In this document: positions 34,976 through 46,700 of the stretch, in pieces | Layout: each line of letters begins with the position of its first letter | Position numbering within the stretch: position 1 is the stretch's first letter | Assembly (NCBI GenBank): GCA_020284085.1 | Contig: JACEVL010000410.1 | Coordinates: 558,001-622,000 of the forward strand | DNA: 64,000 bases | From: Aporrectodea caliginosa | Taxonomy: Eukaryota; Annelida; Clitellata; Crassiclitellata; Lumbricidae | Direction of reading: 5' to 3' | Program-made: the position numbers and the translations under genes | Notes under the pieces: model-generated | Seen by the model: the letters and a program-made list of their open reading frames with translations, nothing else | Databases searched by the model: none | What the model was told of the DNA's origin: nothing

Positions 34976-35639
34976 CGTAAATCTGTTTCGAAATGTGGGG
35001 AGGGAAATTTTCCCCTTCGGAAGTGTGTATACTTTCCTTAAGAAGTCCACTATATATGTAGGCCTATAGGCCTACTGGATTCAGTCACGCATTTAATTGC
35101 CACTAGGTCAGTGTTCACAATTTTTATTTGTTCGAACTGCTGCGTAGGTTCAGACTGCAGGGAGCAACAATACTAATCGCGTAAAAGACAAGACAGAGCT
35201 TATGTCCAAAAGAACCAAAGATTGGGCCGATGATAACTTAATTGAAACCTCAGTCTCATTTTGCACAGTGTAGGCCTACAGGCCTATCAAGTATCAACTC
35301 TGATGTGAACTGACCCTCACCCTCTCTCGCTCTCTCGTCTCCCCCCCTCTCTGAAGCCAACGCACTGTGTATTATATACTTACCGTAGGCATGGACCCTA
35401 TATAGACCTATAATACAGGAGCCCAGTTGCCCGGGAAGCGTTTAGGCTTGTGTAAGCCAACCTCAGCCAAATACAGATTTGAGGTGGGTAAAATTATTAA
35501 AATTATCCATTTTACGCTATAAATGTCACTATCCAGTATCCATTTCCACGTATTCGCTAACGACGGTAAATATTTCCGTTTGTTCGACTTCGTTCAACAC
35601 ATGCAGTGGTCAGCAGCTACTGTGGTGACTCTGTCTGCC

Positions 35640-35885
35640 CGGGAAAATATCTGATATAGCTGTCTAAAATATCTGATACAGATTCATACTCTTCTACTTG
35701 CCTCCCTCGCCACTTCAATTCTAAACAGCATCAACTAAAATAATAGCCACTAGCTGCCTGCCTGCCGGACCCTTTGGATATTGGCCTCTACGTGTTGATT
35801 TTGTATTGTTATATTAATTTTTTCACTGAGCGTCTGTGAATAAGCTGGTTCCCGCGACTTCGCATATGGGCGCTAAAAAATCTCG
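35640..35885 (+). mobile_element. LINE 3' UTR fragment
   Basis: CTCCCTCGCCACTTCAATTC followed later by GAATAAGCTGGTTCCCGCGA closely parallels the 3' end of the LINE at 50998..51800. Confidence 0.55.
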
Positions 35886-36333
35886 AGATTACAATTGCGA
35901 TTGCAAGCAAAAACTGAGACTAAAATGAATTTATTTTTTGCGTGGAAAATATAAAATTCACGGGAATTTGGTCATTTAAAATGCTGTTTGTCAATTTTTC
36001 TTATGCGCAGAATTAGGCTATGGCGAACTGTTTATTAATGCAGTCTCAACAATTAAACTAGTGTGCACTTGCACTGTGCCTGTGTTTATGTACATATGTA
36101 TGTAGGTTATAAAATTATTCGTTTACTGTTTATTTCAACAACGTTGTAATGTCTTACCATCGCACCTTAATCCAGCTGGCGACTTGGAAAACGACAAATA
36201 ATATTGTTTAAATAATTTCGATGGCGTTCTGCTAAACACAGCACTTTCTTTATCAATTTTATTTATTTAAAATTCATTTATAATCCTCTGTACACACAAA
36301 TCTCGAGATGAACTGGTCTAGTCTCTCTGTCTC

Positions 36334-36505
36334 CAGTGGCAGCGCCAGAGGGGCTAGGGGTGCTTAGCCCCCTTAACTGCTGTTCAGCCCCCAAAAGGAA
36401 AGAGGTTTTAAGCAAAAAAAAGGTCGTCGCATCTCAATGGGAATAACTTACCATGGCTTTTTGAGCTTTAGCCCCCCCCAACCTGAAATCCTGGCGCCGC
36501 CACTG
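36334..36505. mobile_element. hAT-type MITE nested in a hAT element, 172 bp
   Basis: Ends CAGTGGCAGCGCCAG and CTGGCGCCGCCACTG; same family as 32632..32818. Flanking 8-mers match only partly (TCTGTCTC, TCTCCTCC). Confidence 0.7.
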
Positions 36506-37089
36506 TCTCCTCCAACTCTGAAAGCCCACACAACATATTACTCATTTACATATCTGTATATATGTATGTATATTATATGTATACAACTATACATATATAC
36601 ATACATATATATCACAGCTGTCTCAATAATTAGTTGTCCTGTCTCTTATGTCTGACCACCTCTGTCCAGTCTTGTAGTATGATTCCTCCTCAAACCACCC
36701 CTACTCCGGCTCTGGAGAAATACACCTGTTGTGGTTTTCAGTGGAGTCAGGTCCAGAGAGTAAAGTTCGCGCAGTATATCATCCTATAAGACTTGACAGT
36801 CTTGACAAGCCTGGCCGGCTTGCTGACCCATCCCCAATGTCAGTGCCAGCTCTGGCCGGCTTAATGTATATAGTTTCCATCAATGCTATGTTAATAGCAT
36901 TAACGTTTCCAAAATGTTATGTGAGCATGCCCTGCCTCGGTGCCGCAGTTTGTGGCGACTGGGGCTGGCGCCATAACAATTTGTGGGGAGGGAATTCCTT
37001 CACGTTCCCTCCCCAAGCTTAAAAGTGGGGAGGGAATTCCCTCCCTTCCCTCCCCAGGATTTACGGCCCTGCTTGCTGCCCCTGTGTCA

Positions 37090-37969
<880 letters not shown>

Positions 37970-38034
37970 TGAACTGTCAGAATCGTGTTCTGTTTCAGAA
38001 GTGCACACACTGCGAAGTCGCAGATACAATTATA

Positions 38035-38167
38035 TTGCAGAGCAATTGTGAGCGAAGGACTTGCTCAAGGTCCCTACACAGTAACCGCCCCGGACGAGGC
38101 TCGAACCCATAGGTCCTACTCTCCGCGTTACAGGCCAAGTACTCTAACCAATCGGCCACTGTGTCCC
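38035..38167 (-). mobile_element. tRNA-derived SINE fragment
   Basis: Minus strand: GTGGCCGATTGGTTAGAGTA (A box), GGGTTCGAGCCTCG (B box), then AGCAAGTCCTTCGCTCACAA, a body shared with the SINE at 58221..58452. Confidence 0.65.
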
Positions 38168-38454
38168 ACCTTCAGGTTGACCTGTTATGTCATGCTGTTT
38201 GTCCCATGGAAGAATACAGAATAAACATGCTGGATGGTTGACCTGTTAAGTGCAAGCCTTGCCTTCAAAGAAAGTTTAAACGAGTTTCTGGTGTGTATAC
38301 ACATAATATATACATACAATACATACATACATAGACCTATACAATAGTATACATGTACATCTCTGTCAAGTGACTTTCAAAACTCTCGCTGTGATTTACA
38401 TCCACATTATGCATATCATGCGCATTTATGTGTCTTATAATGTATGACACCAGA

Positions 38455-38800
38455 AAACATGACAACTATACCTAAGACTGATGCTAAAATATGTGGTTTG
38501 CTAGAAATGTGTCATTACTGTTACATTGTCAGTTTGTTTATGAACGGGTCGAGGTCGGCTACCGCAGACTGCTGCCTATGTTGTTAATATTTACATAATG
38601 TCAAATTGTAAAACTGCAACTGTTATTGTTTAACTAATCGCCATCCAATACTGACACTGATAATTAGGGGGCCCTACTTAGTGGGACCAAGGTCCCTTCT
38701 GGTCCCCCTGTTGTAACCACTCGAAATACTTGTATGTAATATCATCTGTGTAATACCTGTTTGGCTACAATAAAATGATGGTTATGGTTATGTGGTTAAA
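38455..38800 (+). mobile_element. LINE/retroposon 3' end in block Z unit 1
   Basis: Inserted between CACCAGAAAA and ATCCAGTTAT, which are adjacent in unit 2 (about 40135). Ends CTACAATAAAATGATGGTTA then GGTTAT repeats. No coding part. Confidence 0.55.
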
Positions 38801-38867
38801 ATCCAGTTATCAGAGCCATACGCAAACATGCAGCTATAAAATGAGGCTATATGCATATACGTATATA

Positions 38868-39014
38868 GGGGTGGTTTTACGGGTTCAACCCCTCTCAAGT
38901 GAATGCATTACTGTTATTAAAAACTAAAAATAGAGAAAAAATACGACCATTTTCAATGGAAACCCTCTGAAAACTTAAAACTCCCTCCGAAATTTTTCCT
39001 GGTTAAGCCCTGGC
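38868..39014. mobile_element. Small insertion (MITE-like) in block Z unit 1
   Basis: Present in unit 1 but absent at the matching place in unit 2 (CTACATGTATCTAACAG near 40193). Left end GGGGTGGTTTTACGGGTT; right end GGTTAAGCCCTGG. Confidence 0.45.
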
Positions 39015-39504
39015 TATATGTATCTAACAGACTCTTAAGATCCTTGACAGGTGGAGCTGTAGAATGTCACTCTAATGGGTGACATATAGGCCTATAGGCG
39101 ACATTGTTTTAATGCCTTCTTGCTTATGGTCATCAAAACAAAGCGAATATTTGTATACCTGCATACTGATTCGGTGAATGAGTACTAGTATCGAATTTGA
39201 TTTAAAAAAAATTATGATTACGACGACGATGACGAGTGTAACATTGATTATTACAACGACGATGTCATTAAGTACAAATCTAGGAAAATTTATGTTGATC
39301 AAATAGCACGAAGAATGGTTGTAGGCGTGCAGTTTGAATTGTTTACTTGAATGTGTGGGCCATTCGCGTTTATAAATGTGTAGGGCCTAAGTGAGCCTAT
39401 ATGTTCCTGTCTCTATTTGGTTGAACAGTCGAAGGACGTGTATACATACATTTTATACAGGTGCATCGCTAGTGAGATTTCATCAATATTCTTGCACTGC
39501 TGCA

Positions 39505-39725
39505 GGTCAACGCCGGGCATTTGCTGTGGTTTGTCCCTCTACTTGGAATGACCTTACCCCTCATTAAGGGCTAAACTAATGACTAGTTTTTCCTCTTTGG
39601 TCTCTCGTTCTTTAAAGACGTTTCTTTTCCCCGGGGTTTCGTGCTGAGAGCGCTTCTGAATAGGGGATAGTTATTCTGAGAGAGGTGCTTTAGATACAAT
39701 ACATACAATCCAATACAATTATTTT
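39505..39725 (+). mobile_element. LINE 3' end
   Basis: RRAFAVVCPSTWNDLTPH is the LINE C-terminal G-P-x-x-W-N-D-L-P-like motif; then GAGAGCGCTTCTGAATA and an ATACAAT-type tail. Confidence 0.6.
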
Positions 39726-40865
39726 CATTCATCTACTTCATTATTAGTTTAACTTAAGTTTAACTTATTAACTTATCAAGTCTTGCAGAATGCTCACGGT
39801 CAAGTTATCTCTTTATATCTATAACTTTTGAATTCTTTTATTCTTAATCATTTGTCCCACTGTTTTGTAACATACAGAATACAGAACAAACATGCTGGAT
39901 GATTGACCTGTTAAGTGCAAGCGTTGCCTCCAAAGAGAGTTTAAACGAGTTTCTGGTATGCATACATACATACACACATACAATACATGCATACATAAGC
40001 CTACATCTCTGTCAAGTGACTTTCAAAACTCCTCGCTGTGAGTTACATCCATATTATGCATACATCATGCGCATTCACGCTCGCATTTAGGCCTACGTGT
40101 GTACTGTGTAGGCATATACTGTATGTATGACACCAGAAAATCCAGTTATGAGAGCCATACGCACACAGTCATGCAGCTATAAAAATATGAGTCTACATGT
40201 ATCTAACAGCCTCTGAAGATCCTTGACAGGTGGAGCTATAGAATGTCACTCTAGTGAGGGACATTATAGGCGACATTTTTTTAATGCCTGCTTGCTAACG
40301 GTCATCAAAACAAAGCGAATATCTTTAGACCTGCATAGTAATTTGGTGCATGAGTACTAGTATCGAATTTGATTAAAAAAATTATGATTACGACGACGAT
40401 GACGAGTGTAACATTGGTTATTGCAACGACGATGTCATTAAGTACAAATCTTGGAAAATTTATGTTGATCATAATTATAGCACGAAGAATGGTTGTAGGC
40501 GTGCAGTTTGAATTGTTTATTTGAATTTGTAGGCCATAATGTGTTTGTAAATATGTAAGGCCTAAGAATGTGTTCCTATCTCTATTATGGTTGAACAATT
40601 GAAGGACGTGTATACAGGTGCATCTCTTGTAAGACTTCATCAACATTCTTTGACCGAGAATGTGATATTGATTTTGATGCAACATCACCGTTACCTGACT
40701 ATACTCCTGGCCTGCACGCGGCGAAACCCAGGTGTCGTATTATGATCGGAAAGCAGGACAGTAGGCATTTCTTTCACCTGCCTTTGTACGTGAAAGTCAG
40801 CCTCATTTGTGTCATGCCATTTGCCTCATGGAAGAATACAGAATAAACATCTTGACTATTTGAGA

Positions 40866-41254
40866 ACGGATAAACCATTGGAGATATGATGATTATGCTC
40901 CGAGCGCATATTATGTCTGGCAAGGGAGCACATGCACGAGCCATGACCTACATTAGCAGCAGTCAGAGTTTAGAGACATCTTGTGGCAGCCACGGCCGTG
41001 GGCGTCGGCCTTCTGTAACCTACAACCACACAGTTAGCTTGCTGTATGGGAAAATCTGTCTGTAGCCCACGATGGCTGCGATTTACTCTCTAAACTGAGT
41101 TCTTAGTAAAAGGCTTGGCCTTGTTGGCCTATACACTGAAGGGAATGCCCCGAGGGAAGAAGAGAGAGACAGACAGACAGAGACAGAGACAGAGACAGAG
41201 ACAGTAGACAGACAGAGACAGACAAAGAGAGAGAGACAGACAGAGAGAGACAAA

Positions 41255-41300
<46 letters not shown>

Positions 41301-42179
41301 ATGATCCAGAAAGGAAAGTCTCACGCTGAGTGAAGGGAATACTTTGAATGCGTGCATATTATATTATACTTCCTGTTAACTGGTATATTTGCTTCATCTA
41401 TCTCTTTGGCATAGACTTACTTTGTGATATGCTATGCTTGCACGGTTTTTACAATTAAGATACATGGTACGTCCGATTGTGTTAACTGATTTTTTAACGC
41501 GCAAGGTTAAAGGGTCATGTACACAATCTTCTTTGCACGCGTCTGTATGTCACAGACATAGGCTACAGACGCGATACAAGACTAATAAGTTGATACAAGA
41601 CTAATAAGTTCATGGTAATAAGTTGTCTTTGGTAGGCTGTATGCTGTGTACTGACGATATTATCATAAAAATTTACGAAACAGTGTTAGAATAGTCTATT
41701 GTAGGCAAGGTGCAATTAATTATAAAATTATTTGCTGCCATCCATGCCAGCATTTCCATCACTTCCATGGGCATTAGATGGGCCCAAATGGGCTCTGTGC
41801 AGGGCCGATATATAAGAAAATGGCTCTTTTATGGCTCCACGTTGGCAGGAATGCGCTATCTGGCGAATAAATGCTGCAGCATTTGTTGATTATGCTGAAT
41901 TAGAAATTACTGTTGCATTCGCAGCCACCAGCGTTTGGCAAAAATTACAACAGCTGTTCGCAGATTGTTTTTTTAGGGTGTTTTCCAAAACGACTGAATC
42001 GCCATGAAACACGCGTGAGTGTTTTTTAGCCTAAATATTTTTTAGGCTTTTTCTAAGAAACATAAAATTTCTGCTCACTCAATCCCAGACGAAGACTGCT
42101 TTATATTAAAAACATCAGTAGTGATCAATACTTAGACATTCGCTTTAAACTAGACACTATAGTATGTATCTCTATAACG
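40866..42179. other. No gene recognised; contains a GACA/GA tract
   Basis: A purine tract at 41160..41305 and a 22-bp tandem pair GATACAAGACTAATAAGTT near 41575. Otherwise unassigned. Confidence 0.5.
41160..41305. repeat. (GACAGA)n/(GA)n purine tract
   Basis: AGACAGACAGAGACAGAGAC then GAGAGAGAGAGAGAGA. Ser/Leu-rich minus frames here are artefacts. Confidence 0.95.
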
Positions 42180-42279
42180 ATGTCGTTGATTTCTGTTCTG
42201 ATGATGCTCACATCATTCACGTACACGTACGTGTTTGGATTCCATCACACGGACATATGTGACACATGGCCCACACCTA

Positions 42280-42905
42280 CGTACGTGAGGAGGTTTCCTG
42301 AACAGGAGTTCAAGCCTGAGTGCCTCAATCTCACTGTGAAGCATCCTCTGAAGATACTGCAGTCTGGGGTTGCATGGCTGCAAGTGCATGACGCTGCAAT
42401 GCCTAATAGTTTTGGTCGAAGTGTCTGCAATTGGCAAAACAGGGATATTCTTCGTGGAACCTAGAGTTAAAATTAATGGTGCATACTACCAGAATGGCTT
42501 GTTAACGGTAATGCTCTTACCAGATATACGAGAAATGTCACAGTGTTACACATTTCAGCAGAAAAGATTATTGTGATCCATCCCACCTAGGTTGCGAAAC
42601 CGTCGAACTCTGACGAACAAAACGCCTAATTTTTTCATACCTCCGCAATTTTGGTATCCGGACGATTGGTCACAGGACGATTGGTCATAGGACGATTTTG
42701 CCTTCAAATAGTCCAGTCCTAAATTCTGTGGACTATGAGGTCTGGAGGGAAATGCAAGAACTATCATACGTCAACGTACCAGGTATAGGCCTACGTGGAA
42801 TGAACTGGATCAACGCATAATTGACGCTGCAAAAAGACAGTGGTGGGTTACGCCTTCCTGCCTGCATCGAAGCCAAAGGAGGACATTTTGAGCAGAAATT
42901 ATAGC
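42280..42905 (+). pseudogene. Tc1/mariner-type transposase fossil (DDE_3 region)
   Basis: SAIGKTGIFFVEPRVKINGA then YYQNGLLTVMLLPDIREMSQ and YTFQQ match the catalytic core of a mariner/Tc1-like transposase (x-x-G-x-T-x-x-F-x-x-P-G-V-K-x-x-x-Y-Y ... LLP-x-I-R ... F-Q-Q-D). The catalytic D after FQQ is lost (FQQKRLL then a stop). Downstream frameshifted pieces, NFFIPPQFWYP and WNELDQRIIDAAKRQW, then HRSQRRTF (GGHFE in another frame), follow in the expected order. Terminal repeats were not found. Confidence 0.65.
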
Positions 42906-43635
42906 TTACTGCATCTAATATAACACTTGAATTGGCTGTTTTCTATATCTGAATTCAAATTTAATTGTTATTTGGTGTGACAGCAAGTTATTAGGAAGTT
43001 TTAAAGGGAATCGCTTTCTGCCACTCACGGCATATGCAGAATTAAAAACGTCACGGTAGCGTTAGGCCTATACAAACACTGGATTCGTAAAACTCTATAG
43101 TCAGATTAATATGCGCAAAATGAAAGATTACGGATAGCTTGAGGCTGATGTCTTCGAAAATTTTATAGGCGAATTAGGCCACAAAATTCAAAAAAGAATA
43201 TTAGTCTATTTATGATGAGAAGTAGGCCTAAACATAAGAATTTAATTTGAGCCCTTTAACAGCAGATGAGTAGACTCGTGTTTCAGAATAATCGTATAGC
43301 CTAATTTTGCCTAAGAAAGTAATTTTTATCAGCTAGGTCAAGCTTAGTTGATTTAGGAATACAAGTTTGCATTATACTCGTAGAGTTTTATGACAATTTC
43401 AAGTGTGCAGTGGTGACAGTAACAGCTACAATTATATTGTTGACAATGTCATAAAGTTTCGGACTCTGGAACAACCGTAAAACAAACCATTGTTGGAGCA
43501 GTATCCGGCGTCTCAATGAGACATGTTAATGAAAATCTATGCAAATCTTATATTTTTATCTGCCGAATGATGACCAGTTATTAGAAGATATGAGACCCAG
43601 GCTATGACTGCCGACATCTCTCGATTGAGTTGGAA

Positions 43636-43734
43636 CTATGGTCGGTAGCCAATATTCTTGATTTCACGAGACATTTGGTACGTAGTACAGCAGGAACACC
43701 AGAACACTGCGCAAACATCGTTGAGCACACTTCC
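43636..43734 (-). CDS. PLAC8-C exon 3
   Basis: 99 bp, acceptor GTTGCAG; encodes GSVLNDVCAVFWCSCC to NIGYRP then TAG. Confidence 0.92.
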   Translation of the reverse strand, partial: GSVLNDVCAVFWCSCCTTYQMSREIKNIGYRP

Positions 43735-46700
43735 CTGCAACGAACAAAATATATTCGGCTTATTTGAGCCATTACACAAACATATTCACAAAGTCATTAA
43801 TAGGTACATTAATTATAAACATTAATGTTAATATGATACTGATGCGGTGACAGATTTAGAGGAGATCCGCTGAAGAACGTATACGACTCTTGGTTGATTT
43901 ACGTATAGGTTGACAATCTGCAAAGCCGGAATATCATTTCGCCCCTATTTCGAATCTTGAATCCACGTCTAGAATAATTGCATATTTTCTGACAATTAGA
44001 TCATAATATCTGCATAAATTAGACTTAATGCGCAAAATAGGTCTTTGACCAGTCATGTTCTACCAGTTTTAATTTGTCAATTCTAATTTCATCCCTTTCA
44101 GATTCTCTCAAAAAGGTTTAAGGCACAACTGCCAGGCTTGATTGCAGTTCAACAGCCATCCGAAGAAAATATCAAGATTTGTTGTAACATCGTGCATAAA
44201 ATATACTGCTATCTCGAGAATGAAATTAATCATACAATGATGACGACAACGTCATAGGCTGTTGCTTAAAACATCGCGATTGTTCGCGAATGTCGACGCC
44301 CTGTTACAATTTCACTGTGCTTCGATGGTTTCCACTCATCCATCCTAAGTTATTCATCTGTAACTAGCTTTGAGAGTTCACTCACGCATGAATTGCTTTG
44401 TTGCATGAATACAGAGCACACACAGAGACTTACCTGTATCCCGTACTGAGCACGAAGTTTCGTCCGCATTGCAGTCACAAATGGGAAACCAAGGCAGCAA
44501 GGACCGAGGACGCATTCACCCATCTGCGTTGCCATGGTGCAATTGGAGCAGGGTGAGCAGCACAAGCAGTAGATGCCTATATATACAAAGGAAATTAAAT
44601 AACTAACCAGTGACTAACAATTGAGGCTCAGCAGAGCGTACAACACTCTCAACAGAACTTAAAGTGCCCATGCATTTGTACATAATAAATAGCCTGTATA
44701 CCTGTTTCCATGCATGAATACAAAGGTGAGATAATTTGGTAATTATTAACTCTGCCAAACGGATTCATCAACGAGGCGTATCTAAGGTTTGCAAAATTCA
44801 CCTCAACTGAAAATAGCAGCTTTAGAACAGAGAATAAAATACGCATTACGTGTCTGCTTCGAATCCTCCATAGTAGACATAAGTTAAAGCTATGTTAATA
44901 GTGTCTGCGTGACTGACCACCCACCTTATTCAGTGTTCGGTGGCTGGCCAAGCTTCTGGAATACACCTTCGGAATCTATGCGTCATGCATGTTATGTGAT
45001 GCAGGGCCGGCCTTAGGCACAGGCAAAGCAGGCAGTTGCCTAGGGCGCCACAATCTAGGGGGCGCCATTTTCACAAAAAGTGTGTTTTAAAAGTTTTTCA
45101 CTTTTTAGCCATTTTTCAATTAAAATGATTATTTCATTTGAATTCAAAACTTTTGCGTATGGAACAAATTTTAAAACAATTATTGGTTTCATTGCACCTT
45201 TTTTGGTAGACCTAATTCAATTTCAACACCCCACAAATTTTATTTTAACCATTAAAATTCAATTATTCACGCGTGTCTGTACTCTGTAGTTTGTGTCTGT
45301 AACAGAACTGACCATCCGTTTATCTGATGCCGACATACATAGTGACAGCTTCGACTGAAATGCCAGCAACTGAAGAGATTTTATTGTAGTAGCCTATAAT
45401 ATATTTAATCAACATAGCTTTATTTGTTGACTGCTGAGCAGACATCGCAGTTGCATCAACTAAGTTAATTACCTGTAAAAATCTTGACATTTACATTTTA
45501 ATAACAGTTTTCTTAATTATATCTAGGCCTAAATCAGTTTATAGATTTGATCTTACAAAATAAAAATTGTAATTTTAAAAATTAGGTCTATAAAGCCCTG
45601 TGAAGCTACAGAAGTTATCCGGTGCTCTAAATTGTAAGAAAAACACGACAGAAAAGTTGTATGAAAAAGCAAAAAGGATGGCTTTTCAACTATTTCAACG
45701 AAACTGAAACTACTTTAGCTGTTAGTGTTAGTGCCCAGTCATCAGATAGTAATTCGTTTGTAAAATACTAGTCTTGAGGGTATTTTCTTAAATTGCTTTC
45801 AGCTTTATAAAAATACAATTTTGATCAACTGAAACCTGTTGGTGAAAAACTACAAGCAGAACAGATTTCTGATTACTAAAACAAATAATTTTTAATAAAT
45901 AATTTTTTCTTTTTCGGTAATTTGAATTTTTCGGAAGGCCTAATTCGAAGTCTTTATGCTTGTTACCATCCCGCCAAATTCAAAATTATCCAGGGTTGAA
46001 TGTACTAAATAAAAAGTAATAATAAATACACTAATCTAAGGATCTAATCTGAACATTTGTAAAGCGCTTCTCACAGCAGAGCTATTCAGAAGCGCTCTCA
46101 GCGTGACAGGCCCGAGAAAAGAAAGGTCTTTAAGCAGCGAAGAGATGCCAGTGAAATCCCCTCCAGAATCCTGCTGAATTGTGGGAAGGTCATTCCATAT
46201 TGATGGACCCACTACAGCGAAATGCTGTGGGTTAATGAGGTTTGCGACCGAGGTACGAAAACAAGCCGGTCTAGATGATTTACAGAGTCAATTGTCAGCA
46301 TTAAGAGCGAATCCTAAGATTGGTCTATGCCTTCTTCAGTAGTATTACGATGCAACTTAAACCTTTTACCAAAATATCTTATCCATTTCATCGTTTTGTG
46401 TTTGTTTTTCAGTAATTTCAAATAAATTATTAGAACAAATATTTTATACCAGCCTAGATGGTATTTGACCAGAAGAGAGAATGGATAGAATTTTTAACAT
46501 TATGATACAGTGTCATCAAGTTGCGCTCGGACGCGTTCATATCTACAATGACAGAAGGTGATTTCAACTGTTCCGAACGAACACGTCGAGAAGAAATGAT
46601 TGATTGAAACATTGATTGAAGTATCAGTTACTTAATCTCTCGAACTCTTATGTGATCGATAGCAGTGAAGCAGACGAAGGCAGGCAGATAGAGCGACAGG

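Larger units (their letters stand above)
34970..37071. mobile_element. hAT element, 2.1 kb, non-autonomous
   Basis: Termini CAGGGGCGTAAATC and GATTTACGGCCCTG, exact 8-bp duplication CTTGCTGC (34962..34969 and 37072..37079). Both subterminal regions have GTGGGGAGGGAA repeats in inverse orientation. It carries a LINE 3' fragment (35640..35885), another hAT MITE (36334..36505) and a TA-rich microsatellite (36545..36615). No hAT transposase frame was found. Confidence 0.85.
38205..40865. repeat. Block Z: tandem segmental repeat
   Basis: Unit 1 (38205..39440) and unit 2 (39872..40640) share ATACAGAA-AAACATGCTGG, GTTTAAACGAGTTTCTGGT, GATCCTTGACAGGTGGAGCT and ACGACGACGATGACGAGTGT. The start phrase returns once more at about 40840. 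The 40620..40860 stretch recurs at 50740..50960. Unit 1 contains two insertions missing from unit 2. Confidence 0.75.

Noticed and set aside
41083..41357. Leu/Ser-rich minus frames
   Set aside because: Product of the GACAGA/GA purine tract.
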